NCBI RefSeq assembly: GCF_015732285.1
Contig: NZ_WIQU01000062.1
Location: 31,428 to 95,427, forward strand
Source: Pectinatus frisingensis
GTDB lineage: Bacteria; Bacillota; Negativicutes; Selenomonadales; Selenomonadaceae
Direction of reading: 5' to 3'
DNA: 64,000 bases
Made by a program: the position numbers and the translations under genes
Notes under the pieces: model-generated
What the model was told of the DNA's origin: nothing
The model's database searches: none
Seen by the model: only the letters and a program-made list of their open reading frames with translations
Shown: positions 9,912 to 18,935 of the stretch, piece by piece
Numbering within the stretch: the first letter of the stretch is position 1
Layout: each line of letters opens with the position of its first letter

Positions 9912-11024
9912 TTACCAAACTGTTTCGGCTATTTGTTTTACTAAAGCGAGTTTCGCCCATTGTTCAGCTTCGGTCAGCTGATTGCCGATTTCACAGGAAG
10001 CAAAGCCACACTGTGGGCTTAGGTAAAGCCTATCTAATGGAATGTATTTTTCTGCTTCATGGATGCGGGCAATAACGGAAGCTTTATCTTCCAGTTGGGG
10101 AGATTTTGTGGTAATCAGGCCAAGCACGACTTTTTTGTTTGCCGGTACATACTGTAAAGGTTCAAAATTACCGGAACGTTCGTCGTCAAATTCAAGATAG
10201 AAAGCAGCAGCGTCTTCGTTGGCAAACAAAAATGGCGCAATTGGTGCATAACCACCGGAGCTAGCCCAGGTGGAGTGGTAATTTCCGCGGCACACATGGG
10301 TTGTAAGCGTTAAACCTTGTGGTTTGCCATTGATTACTAAATTGTTGATACGCAGGTATTTTTTTGCTTCGTTTTCAAGAGAAATATTGCTGTTTTGCCT
10401 GGCTGACCAATATTTTGTGTCACAAAACATTCCCCAGGTGCAATCATCAAACTGGACATTGTGGCAGCCAGCGGTAAAAAGATCATGCAATACGGTATGG
10501 TAAGCTTGGACGATATCTTGGATTAGATTCTCCAGATTGGGATAAATGCTTTTGGTATAAGCCGCATTGTCTTCACGAAACAGTTCAGCCAGCAACTGGG
10601 CCGGAGCCGGTAATGTCTGTTTTGCAACGGTGTTTTCATCTTCAAATTGTTTAACGAACTTAAAGTGTTCGACGAAAGGGTGATTTTTTCCGTCAATTTT
10701 TCCGGTTAGTCTGATAGAACCCGGAGTAGTTTCTTCATCATGAAAAAAATAGCCATGGTTAAGTTCAATGGCATCAATACCATTAAATCCCCACATAAAA
10801 TCAAGATGCCAGTAACTTCTGCGGAATTCACCATCAGTAATCACATGATAGCCGGCTGCTTTTTGTTTGGTGATCAGCGCAGTGATTTCTTTGTTTTCTA
10901 TTTCAGTTAGCTGATTTTGCGTTATTTTTTTGTTTTTATAATCTTCCCGCGCCTGCTTTAAAGCGGCAGGACGTAAGAAACTGCCTACATAATCATAGCG
11001 AAATGGTACCTGTAATTTATTCAT
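9912..11024 (-). CDS. MetE C-terminal-domain homologue (YxjG/YxjH type)
   Basis: This 370-residue protein is homologous to the catalytic C-terminal half of cobalamin-independent methionine synthase and resembles Bacillus YxjG/YxjH. It retains the zinc-site pattern: His-x-Cys in THVCRGNYHSTW and a distal Cys in LSPQCGFAS. It opens with FRYDYVGSFLRP and carries the ITDGEFRRSYWHLDF segment of the family. It probably transfers methyl groups to homocysteine or a related thiol, but the methyl donor is unknown. Its start overlaps the metE stop by 4 bp (ATGA), so the two are translationally coupled. A strong terminator follows. Confidence 0.88.
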   Translation of the reverse strand: MNKLQVPFRYDYVGSFLRPAALKQAREDYKNKKITQNQLTEIENKEITALITKQKAAGYHVITDGEFRRSYWHLDFMWGFNGIDAIELNHGYFFHDEETTPGSIRLTGKIDGKNHPFVEHFKFVKQFEDENTVAKQTLPAPAQLLAELFREDNAAYTKSIYPNLENLIQDIVQAYHTVLHDLFTAGCHNVQFDDCTWGMFCDTKYWSARQNSNISLENEAKKYLRINNLVINGKPQGLTLTTHVCRGNYHSTWASSGGYAPIAPFLFANEDAAAFYLEFDDERSGNFEPLQYVPANKKVVLGLITTKSPQLEDKASVIARIHEAEKYIPLDRLYLSPQCGFASCEIGNQLTEAEQWAKLALVKQIAETVW

Positions 11025-13306
11025 AAGTTTTTATCTCCCTTGGTTAATTGTGTGCGTACGTTTTTGGCAGCCTGGACAAGGTTTTTAAGACTGGCTGCAG
11101 TTTCTGTTTTACCGCGGGTTTTTAGACCGCAGTCAGGGTTTATCCATAAGTTTTCTTGAGGAATTTTTTGCAGCATCAGATGAATAGCTGCCTCAATTTC
11201 GGTGACGGATGGAACACGTGGTGAATGAATATCATATACACCAGGACCAACTTCAGTTTCAAAGTGATTATTTTGCAGTGCTGTCAGTATCGTAAGCTTG
11301 GAACGTGAGGCTTCAAAAGTAATCACGTCGGCATCCATGGCATCTATTTCAGGGATGATATCTTCAAATTCACTATAGCACATATGAGTGTGAATCTGGG
11401 TCGTGGGTTTTACTTTGGCATGGCAAAGGCGGAAGGCTTTGATGGCAAAATCAAGGTAATCACTGTGCCAGTCGGCATGGCGCAGTGGTAATTTTTCCCG
11501 CAGAGCGGCTTCGTCAATCTGAATGATGCGGATACCGGCCTGTTCCAATTCCAGTACTTCTTCCCGAATAGCAAGACCTATTTGATACATCATTTCCCTT
11601 GTGGAAATATCTTCACGGGGAAATGACCAGTTTAAGATAGTAACCGGACCGGTCAGCATGCCTTTAACATCTTTATCAGTTAGTGAAGCAGCGTATTTGA
11701 TATAATCGGTAGTAATTGATTTTTCTCTTTTGATATCACCAAAGATAATTGGTGGTTTAAGTCCGCGAGTACCATAAGACTGTACCCAGGCATTGGTGGT
11801 AAACACGTAACCCTTGAGATTTTCTCCAAAAAATTCGACCATATCATCACGTTCAAATTCACCATGAACAAGTACATCAAGGCCAATTTCTTCCTGGAAT
11901 TTGATACAATCTTTAATAAAATGTTTGGCAGTACTGCGATATTGTGTTTCATTAATTACACCGTGACGGTATTGGGAGCGATTTTGTTTTACAGCCTTGG
12001 TCTGAGGAAATGAACCGATAGTGGTTGTAGGCAGCAATGGCAGATTTAAGATTTTTCTTTGCAGTGCCTGACGTTTTTTCCGCGGCATTGCGCGGGTGAA
12101 ATCATCATTGGTCAAGGCAGCAACTTTTTCTTGTACTGTCTTGTCTATACGCAGCTCAGTGGATTGAAACAGCTGGCAATTTTGCTGGTAAGCGGGGTCG
12201 TTTTGGTAGTCAGGTAATTCGGTCAGCCGGCATATTTCCCGCAATTCTTCAAGTTTTTCATAGGCGAAGGAAAAACAGCGTGTGATTTCCGGTGCGAGCT
12301 GAGGCTCATTGGTTACTGTATAGGGAACATGGAGTAATGAACAGGAAGTGCTGAGAATAATTTTACGGCAATGGGCTTTTAAATTTTTCAGCTGCGATAA
12401 AACTGAATTATAGTTGCATCTCCAGATGTTTTTGCCATTTATCAGACCGGCAAATAGAATTTTATCATCAGGGAAATTAGTTGTTAATCGAGTAGTTTCC
12501 TTTCCTTCAAGAAAATCGAGTCCGATTCCGTCAAATTGCAGATTATATAGCTGACGGCAGCAGTCACGCACGTCACCAAAGTAAGTTTGCAGTAAGACTT
12601 TAACAGTTCCTTTTTTTTCTAATATAAATTGATACATATCGGTAAACAGTGCTATATCATTTGCAGTCAAATCCATTACAAGATATGGTTCATCAATTTG
12701 CAGCCAGTCAACTTTGTTTGTTGCACAGCTCTTTAAGATGTTATTGTAAGCGGTTTTTATCGAATCCACATAATCTGCAATGTTTTTATGACCGGTAAAG
12801 CTGGCAAGTTTCAGAAAAGTAAACGGACCGATTATTACCGGTTTGGTATTAATACCAAGAGATTGTGCCTGATGAAAACCGTCGAGAAAGTGATCAGAAC
12901 GGAGCAGGATATTGGTTGTGTCATCAAGTTCCGGTACCATGTAGTGGTAATTGGTATTGAACCATTTTTTCATGGCAGTCGCTTTAACATCACCGTGGTG
13001 ACCCTGGTAACCGCGGGCCATGGCAAAATATGCAGCGGTATCATCAAGATTCAAATCAAGATAACGCTGTGGAATGGCGTTGAGCATAAAAGAAGTATCC
13101 AGCATGCCGTCATACAGGGAAAAATCATTAGAAGGAATGAAAGCAGCACCAGCGGTTTGCTGGAGTTTCCATTGCTTTGCCCTGAGTTTAGCCGTAGTTT
13201 GTAAAAGTTCATCTGTATTGATTTCGTTGCGAAAGTATTTTTCGACAGTAAATTTTAGCTCCCTTTGGGCGCCGATTCGCGGAAACCCGACTACTGAATA
13301 TTGCAT
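11021..13306 (-). CDS. metE: Cobalamin-independent methionine synthase
   Basis: MetE methylates homocysteine with 5-methyltetrahydropteroyltri-glutamate to make methionine, without B12. The 761-residue length is typical of the two-barrel enzyme: an N-terminal half starting VGFPRIGAQRELKF and a catalytic C-terminal half. Zinc ligands are visible as the His and Cys of HTHMCYSEF and the Cys of INPDCGLKTRG, and TTIGSFPQT marks the start of the second barrel. It is followed by a 4-bp-overlapping YxjG-like paralogue. Only about 70 bp separate it from the terminator of the upstream lysR gene, leaving no room for a T-box or SAM riboswitch; control is probably by the adjacent LysR protein. Confidence 0.96.
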   Translation of the reverse strand: MQYSVVGFPRIGAQRELKFTVEKYFRNEINTDELLQTTAKLRAKQWKLQQTAGAAFIPSNDFSLYDGMLDTSFMLNAIPQRYLDLNLDDTAAYFAMARGYQGHHGDVKATAMKKWFNTNYHYMVPELDDTTNILLRSDHFLDGFHQAQSLGINTKPVIIGPFTFLKLASFTGHKNIADYVDSIKTAYNNILKSCATNKVDWLQIDEPYLVMDLTANDIALFTDMYQFILEKKGTVKVLLQTYFGDVRDCCRQLYNLQFDGIGLDFLEGKETTRLTTNFPDDKILFAGLINGKNIWRCNYNSVLSQLKNLKAHCRKIILSTSCSLLHVPYTVTNEPQLAPEITRCFSFAYEKLEELREICRLTELPDYQNDPAYQQNCQLFQSTELRIDKTVQEKVAALTNDDFTRAMPRKKRQALQRKILNLPLLPTTTIGSFPQTKAVKQNRSQYRHGVINETQYRSTAKHFIKDCIKFQEEIGLDVLVHGEFERDDMVEFFGENLKGYVFTTNAWVQSYGTRGLKPPIIFGDIKREKSITTDYIKYAASLTDKDVKGMLTGPVTILNWSFPREDISTREMMYQIGLAIREEVLELEQAGIRIIQIDEAALREKLPLRHADWHSDYLDFAIKAFRLCHAKVKPTTQIHTHMCYSEFEDIIPEIDAMDADVITFEASRSKLTILTALQNNHFETEVGPGVYDIHSPRVPSVTEIEAAIHLMLQKIPQENLWINPDCGLKTRGKTETAASLKNLVQAAKNVRTQLTKGDKNL

Positions 13307-13373
13307 AAGTTCATCTCCAAATTAATGTTTTATTTGTATATAGAATAGCGCAATGATCGTTTAACGTAAAATA

Positions 13374-13425
13374 TAAAAAAATAACGGTTTGCTATAGCTT
13401 GAATCTATAACAACCGTTATTTAGT
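13374..13425 (-). terminator. Terminator between the lysR gene and metE
   Basis: The stem AAATAACGGTTG with its complement encloses a loop that itself contains the inverted repeat CTATAG..TCTATAA. In the minus direction it is followed by TTTTTTTATATTTT. It should end the lysR transcript, making metE a separate unit. Confidence 0.8.
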
Positions 13426-13483
13426 AATAAATTAATTTAAATTAGCTTTATTAAATGAAAATAAACCATTTACATTAGCAGTT

Positions 13484-14389
13484 TTATTTCTCTGATAACT
13501 CTGCAGCATAATGTTTTAAGGCATTGATATACAATTGGGCAAAACGACCTGGACGTACTTTTGTGTGAGTGATATAGCCTATTTCCATATAGTCATCAAC
13601 AGTGAGTGGTAAAGCCAAGATATTTTTTCCATTTAATTCTTCACTGATAACTCCGCTGCAGATCGTATAACCATTGAGTCCAATGAGTAGATTGAATAAA
13701 GTAGCGCGGTCAGAAACCATAATATCTTTTTTGCTGTCCCGGGTACTTAGAATTTCCTCTGAAAAATAAAAAGAATTATGTGTACCCTGCTCGTAAGATA
13801 AACGAGGGTAGGGAGCAAGATCTTCAAGTGATACGGTGTGTTGGCCGGCAAGCGGACTAAAAGTGCTGACAAACACATGAGGTTTGGCAATAAAAAGCCG
13901 TTGAAAAGTCAAATCATTTTCCCGCAGAGTTTTGCGAAGGACAGTTTCATTGAATTTGTTAAGATATAAAATACCTACTTCGCTGTGCAATTTAGCAACA
14001 TCTTCAATAATCTCATAAGTCTGAGTCTCCCGGATACGAAAATCATATTCTTCACCGCCATGATTTTTCAGCAGTGTAACAAATGCTTCTACGGCAAAAG
14101 AATAATGCTGGGTGGATATACAAAATTGATGCTTTGTTGGTGTGATGCCAAAATATTTTTCTTCTATTAAGTCGGTTTGTTCGATAACCTGACGGGCGTA
14201 ACCAAGAAATTCTTCACCGTCAGTCGAAAGTATAACACCTTTATTGGTACGGACGAAGATAGTAATACCCAGCTCATTTTCCAGTTCTTTTATAGCAGCT
14301 GTGAGGCTGGGCTGGGTAATATAAAGCTGTTTGGCGGCTTTACTGATAGTTCCCACGGCAGCGACGGTTACGATATATTTTAGTTGCAA
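13484..14389 (-). CDS. LysR-family transcriptional regulator, possible methionine regulator
   Basis: The 301-residue protein has an N-terminal winged helix-turn-helix (about 1-60; GTISKAAKQLYITQPSLTAAI is the recognition region) and a periplasmic-binding-like effector domain. Position next to metE suggests a MetR-like role sensing homocysteine or another sulfur metabolite; this is inference. The start is unusual: the TTG at 14389 lies about 17 nt from the only good Shine-Dalgarno (GGAGG near 14406-14410). An ATG just after that site is out of frame and stops at once. A start-region mutation or non-standard initiation is possible. Confidence 0.85.
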   Translation of the reverse strand: MQLKYIVTVAAVGTISKAAKQLYITQPSLTAAIKELENELGITIFVRTNKGVILSTDGEEFLGYARQVIEQTDLIEEKYFGITPTKHQFCISTQHYSFAVEAFVTLLKNHGGEEYDFRIRETQTYEIIEDVAKLHSEVGILYLNKFNETVLRKTLRENDLTFQRLFIAKPHVFVSTFSPLAGQHTVSLEDLAPYPRLSYEQGTHNSFYFSEEILSTRDSKKDIMVSDRATLFNLLIGLNGYTICSGVISEELNGKNILALPLTVDDYMEIGYITHTKVRPGRFAQLYINALKHYAAELSEK

Positions 14390-14465
14390 TAAAGTCGTTC
14401 TACATTCCTCCTGACTGAGTCAAAATAATTGATGGTTTGTCTATAGAGTTATAAATGGCATAAAT

Positions 14466-16520
14466 TCAGGCAGTTTGCGAGGGTGTGTTTTTCTTTTTGC
14501 TGTTTTTTTCGTTTTGCAGTTCGAAAATTACGTCACGCAGTTCGGCTGCTTTTTCAAATTCTAAGGCCCGTGAAGCTGCCTGCATTTCTTTGGTAAGGGT
14601 GTTGAGCAGTTTTTGCTTTTCCTTGGCAGTCATTTTTAATTTCTTCCGTCCGGGTTTATATTGTGAATTATTTTCTGCAACCATTGTTGTTTCGATGAGA
14701 TTTTTAACTTTTTTTTGAATGGTCTTGGGGATGATACCATATTTTTTATTGTATTTATCTTGAATTTCACGGCGGCGATCTGTTTCATCAATGGCTTTTT
14801 GCATGGAATCAGTGATGCGATCAGCATACATGATTACTGTGCCGTGTGAATTGCGAGCTGCCCGGCCAATAGTTTGAACCAAGGAAGTTTCTGAGCGTAA
14901 AAAGCCTTCTTTATCGGCGTCAAGAATGGCTACCAGCGAAACTTCCGGCATATCAAGACCCTCGCGCAATAAATTTATGCCGATGAGCACATCGAAAACG
15001 CCCAGGCGCAAATCCCTTATTATTTCAGCGCGTTCAATAGTGGCAATATCAGAATGAAGATAACGGACTTTTATGCCCATTTCCTTTAAATAATCTGTCA
15101 GATTTTCGGCCATTTTTTTAGTCAAAGTGGTAATCAGCACACGTTCTTTTTTATCCATACGGATTTTTATTTCACTTAGCAGATCATCCATTTGACCTTC
15201 CAGCGGTCGTATTTCGATTTTGGGGTCTAGCAGACCAGTGGGACGAATAATTTGTTCAACTATCTGACTGGCTTGTGAAAGTTCATATGGTGCCGGTGTA
15301 GCTGATACATAAATTATTTGATTGATTCTTTCTACAAATTCTTCAAAACGCAATGGTCGGTTGTCGAAGGCAGACGGCAGACGAAATCCGTTATCGACTA
15401 GAGAAACCTTGCGGGAACGGTCACCGGCATACATTGCGCGCAACTGAGGTAGTGTGACATGAGATTCATCGATGACAATAAGAAAGTCATCAGGAAAGTA
15501 GTCTAAAAGGGTGTAAGGTGATTCGCCTTTTTTACGTCCGGTCAAATGACGTGAATAGTTTTCGATACCGGAGCAGTACCCCATTTCCTGCATGATTTCC
15601 AAATCATAATTAGTGCGCTGCTTGAGCCTTTGAGCTTCCAGCAGTTTGCCTTCACTTGTAAGATATTTGAGTTGCTCATTTAGTTCTTCTTCTATAGTTT
15701 TTACGGCTCTGTCCATGTTTTCCGGTGAAGTGACATAGTGTGAAGCGGGAAAAATTGTTATGCTTTTGCGTTCACCGAGTATCTCACCGGTCAGTGGATC
15801 AAATTCACTTATGCGATCCACTTCATCACCAAACAATTCAATACGAACGGCGCGATCTTGATAACCGGCCGGGTAGACTTCAATTATATCGCCGTGTACA
15901 CGGAATTTACCACGGACAAAGTTGATATCATTTCTTTCATATTGTATTTGCACCAGCTTGCGCAGCATGGCGTCGCGGGGATAGTCTTCACCACGGCGTA
16001 CCGATAACACCAATTCATAATATTGTTCCGGTGAACCTAAACCATAAATACAGGATACGCTGGCCACAATTATGACATCACGCCGTTCAAATAATGAACA
16101 AGTGGCTGAATGGCGCAGTTTATCAATCTCATCGTTGATCGAAGAATCTTTGGCAATATAGGTATCAGTCTGGGCAATATAAGCTTCCGGCTGATAGTAA
16201 TCATAATAACTTACAAAATATTCTACAGCATTGTTGGGGAAAAATTCCTTGAACTCGCTGGCAAGCTGCGCTGCCAGAGTTTTGTTGTGAGCTATTACCA
16301 GAGTCGGTTTTTGTACTTTTTCAATAACTTTGGCAATGGTAAAGGTCTTGCCGGTACCTGTGGCGCCAAGCAGGACCTGGGCAGTCTGTCCGTTTTCAAT
16401 GCCGGCGGCAAGATCTTTTATCGCTGCAGGCTGGTCACCTGTAGGTTGATATGGGGCAACGACTTTGAATGGTGTTTTTTCCACCAAATGAAGTGTGTTT
16501 AATTTTGGTACAGTAGCCAT
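14466..16520 (-). CDS. uvrB: Excinuclease ABC subunit B
   Basis: UvrB is the helicase-like damage-verification subunit of nucleotide excision repair. The 684-residue protein has Walker [11 protein letters not shown] near residue 55, the beta-hairpin [11 protein letters not shown], helicase motifs including DESH and QTIGRAARN, and the C-terminal UVR motif ([15 protein letters not shown]) that contacts UvrC. The ATG is 7 nt after GAGGG. It follows the EF-G-like gene but is separated from it by a terminator, so it is probably transcribed alone. Its partners uvrA and uvrC are also in this window. Confidence 0.97.
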   Translation of the reverse strand: MATVPKLNTLHLVEKTPFKVVAPYQPTGDQPAAIKDLAAGIENGQTAQVLLGATGTGKTFTIAKVIEKVQKPTLVIAHNKTLAAQLASEFKEFFPNNAVEYFVSYYDYYQPEAYIAQTDTYIAKDSSINDEIDKLRHSATCSLFERRDVIIVASVSCIYGLGSPEQYYELVLSVRRGEDYPRDAMLRKLVQIQYERNDINFVRGKFRVHGDIIEVYPAGYQDRAVRIELFGDEVDRISEFDPLTGEILGERKSITIFPASHYVTSPENMDRAVKTIEEELNEQLKYLTSEGKLLEAQRLKQRTNYDLEIMQEMGYCSGIENYSRHLTGRKKGESPYTLLDYFPDDFLIVIDESHVTLPQLRAMYAGDRSRKVSLVDNGFRLPSAFDNRPLRFEEFVERINQIIYVSATPAPYELSQASQIVEQIIRPTGLLDPKIEIRPLEGQMDDLLSEIKIRMDKKERVLITTLTKKMAENLTDYLKEMGIKVRYLHSDIATIERAEIIRDLRLGVFDVLIGINLLREGLDMPEVSLVAILDADKEGFLRSETSLVQTIGRAARNSHGTVIMYADRITDSMQKAIDETDRRREIQDKYNKKYGIIPKTIQKKVKNLIETTMVAENNSQYKPGRKKLKMTAKEKQKLLNTLTKEMQAASRALEFEKAAELRDVIFELQNEKNSKKKNTPSQTA

Positions 16521-16539
16521 ATTACATCCCTCGAAATAA

Positions 16540-16586
16540 AAAAATCAGTACTATTTTTAGTATAGCGTAACAGCACTGATTTTGAA
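16540..16586 (-). terminator. Terminator downstream of the EF-G-like gene
   Basis: An imperfect hairpin has outer arms AAATCAGT/ACTGATTT and inner arms around TACTATTTTTAGTA. In the minus direction it ends in TTTTTTTATTT. It lies between the EF-G-like gene and uvrB. Confidence 0.7.
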
Positions 16587-16599
16587 ATCTATTTTGCGG

Positions 16600-18648
16600 T
16601 TATTTTTTCAGTAATTTGTCACGAATTTTATCGGGGACTTCTTCATAGTGAGAAAAATCTATGCTGTAGCTGCCTCTTCCCTGTGTCTGTGAGCGAAGTT
16701 CCGTAGCATATTTTATAAGTTCAGCTTCAGGTACTTGAGCTTCAATGATGCTGATATCATGGGCAGGGCTGCTTGTATTGAGAATACGACCTCTCTTGGT
16801 GTTCAAGCCACCGATAACCGTACCTATATAGTATTCAGGAACTGTTATTTTTATGGAACAATATGGTTCCAGTATTGTTGGTGATGCTTCTGAAACAGCC
16901 TTTTTCAAGGCCAATCCGGCGGCCGTCTTAAAAGCCATTTCTGATGAATCGACAGTGTGATAAGAACCATCGGTAAGATTTGTTTTTATATCAGTCATTG
17001 GATAGTTGGAAAATAATCCTTTTGCTAATGTTTCTCTGATACCTTTTTCAACGGCGGGAATGTATTGACGGGGGACAGCTCCGCCAAAAATTGTTTCGGT
17101 GAATTGTATGCCGCAGCCACGTTCCAAGGGAGATATTTCCAGCCAGACATCACCATACTGACCATGACCGCCGCTTTGTTTTTTGTATTTACCTTCAGCT
17201 TTAGCGGCAGTCTTAATGGTTTCGCGATAAGCAACAGCCGGCTCAGTAAGATAAGCTGATACGCCAAATTTACGCTGGAGTTTTTCCAGAGCAATATCAA
17301 GATGAAGTTCTCCGATGCCGCTTATACATAATTCTCCGGTTCTGTTGTCTTTTTCAAGTTTTAATGATGGTTCCTCGTCAATCAATCGGGATAAAGCGGG
17401 ACTGATTTTATCCTCATCTGTCTTATCTTTGGCGGTTATAGCCAGCTTTAGCATTGGTTCAGGATAATCTGGTTTTTCATAACAGATGGGTGTCTCTTCA
17501 TAGCAGAGCGTGTCACCGGTTTTACTGGACTGGAGTTTAGTCACAGTAATTATATCCCCGGCAGATACTCTTTTTATCGGCAGGATGTTTTTACCGCAGG
17601 CAGTACAGATAGTGCCAATACGTTCAGTTTTTTGTGATGACGAATTGTATAATGTGCTATTTTCCCGCATACTACCGGATAATATCTTTATATAGCTGGT
17701 TCGACCGATAAATTGATCAACGACAGTTTTGAATATGACAGCAGAAAAAGCATCTTCTGTATTGCGTTCCTCAAGACTATTAGTAAAGGGGTTGCTGCCG
17801 ACAGATGTCCTGAAATAAGGTGTCGGTAGGTATTCTATAATACTATTTAAAAGCTGCCTGAAGCCGATGCCTTTTTCTGCCGAGCCACATAATACCGGGA
17901 AAATTTTTCCGGTTACAATGCCTTCGATAAGGGCTGCTGCCGTTTCGGTTTCACTTATTTCTTCTCCATTCAGGTATTTTTCCAAAAGTTCATCATTAAA
18001 TTCAGCCAATGATTCAATCAGTATATGCCGGGCATCTGTCACGGTCGACTGCATATAGTCCGGTATTTTATAAATCTGGGTCTGATTTTTAATCAGCACT
18101 TTTGTATTCATAGTTATAAGATCAGCTACACCATGAAAACTGTTTGCCTGCCCAATGGGCAGCTGTATAGGGACAACTCCTTTACCAAAGTGTATGCGCA
18201 ATTCATCTATTATATTATTGAAATCAACATTATCACGGTCAAGCTTATTTATAAAAATTGCACGTGGCAGGGAGATTTTTTCGGCATACTGCCAGGCTTT
18301 ATCTGTTTCAACTTCCACGCCGGAGGATGCTGAAACAATGATTAAAGCCGCTTCGGAAACAGACATCGCTGACTGAACCTGTGCTGTAAAGTCAGGATAA
18401 CCGGGTGTGTCGAGAAAATTTATTTTATAACCATGCCATTCACAGGCAGCCAATGTGGTATTGATAGTCATTTTGTGTTTTATTTCTTCCGGTTCATAGT
18501 CAAGAACAGAACTGCCATCAGCGGTTTTACCAATACGGTTGATCGAACCTGATTTGTAGAGGCAATTTTCGACTATAGATGTTTTACCGCATTTGCTATG
18601 TCCTACTACACTGATGTTTCTCAATTGAACACTGCTGAATTCCGTCAT
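16600..18648 (-). CDS. Elongation factor G-like GTPase (EF-G2 type)
   Basis: This 682-residue translational GTPase has G1 GHSKCGKTS, G3 DTPGYPDF and G4 NKLDRDN in the first 140 residues, followed by EF-G domains II to V. The divergent G1 spacing, the 'NKLDRDNVDF' version of G4 and the solo genomic position (no rpsL, rpsG or tuf neighbours) identify the EF-G-like paralogue rather than housekeeping FusA. Its cellular role is not established; ribosome-linked functions other than routine translocation are likely. The ATG has AGGAGG 8 nt upstream. Confidence 0.9.
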   Translation of the reverse strand: MTEFSSVQLRNISVVGHSKCGKTSIVENCLYKSGSINRIGKTADGSSVLDYEPEEIKHKMTINTTLAACEWHGYKINFLDTPGYPDFTAQVQSAMSVSEAALIIVSASSGVEVETDKAWQYAEKISLPRAIFINKLDRDNVDFNNIIDELRIHFGKGVVPIQLPIGQANSFHGVADLITMNTKVLIKNQTQIYKIPDYMQSTVTDARHILIESLAEFNDELLEKYLNGEEISETETAAALIEGIVTGKIFPVLCGSAEKGIGFRQLLNSIIEYLPTPYFRTSVGSNPFTNSLEERNTEDAFSAVIFKTVVDQFIGRTSYIKILSGSMRENSTLYNSSSQKTERIGTICTACGKNILPIKRVSAGDIITVTKLQSSKTGDTLCYEETPICYEKPDYPEPMLKLAITAKDKTDEDKISPALSRLIDEEPSLKLEKDNRTGELCISGIGELHLDIALEKLQRKFGVSAYLTEPAVAYRETIKTAAKAEGKYKKQSGGHGQYGDVWLEISPLERGCGIQFTETIFGGAVPRQYIPAVEKGIRETLAKGLFSNYPMTDIKTNLTDGSYHTVDSSEMAFKTAAGLALKKAVSEASPTILEPYCSIKITVPEYYIGTVIGGLNTKRGRILNTSSPAHDISIIEAQVPEAELIKYATELRSQTQGRGSYSIDFSHYEEVPDKIRDKLLKK

Positions 18649-18935
18649 AATTCCAGCCTCCTAGTATAATTTATTATTATAATAATTCTGTATAAAAAGA
18701 AAATTCCCTCTAATAGTAATATATTCAAAAAGGGAAAGTTTAGAGAAATTTTATCAATAGTATACATTTTATTATCAAATGTGCTAGAATCATATTTATA
18801 CAATCTTTATAAATTTTTAATTTAATCTTAATTTTATAAGGATATTATATTGCATAAAACAGTAATGTATATTATAGTAAATAGGCTGAATTTATACAAT
18901 CTTAATATGTAATTAGTGTACTGGAGGACTTTGCG
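18649..18935. other. Divergent intergenic region, no riboswitch seen
   Basis: An AT-rich spacer between the EF-G-like gene and the KimA-like transporter. I looked for the c-di-AMP (ydaO) riboswitch that controls kimA in Bacillus and saw none of its conserved blocks. Confidence 0.5.

Noticed and set aside
9782-10075. 97-codon plus-strand ORF
   Set aside because: It crosses the MITE end, the metE-operon terminator and the antisense of the YxjG-like gene, with no ribosome-binding site.
13307-13373. SAM riboswitch or T-box upstream of metE
   Set aside because: Only about 70 bp lie between the lysR terminator and metE, too short for either.
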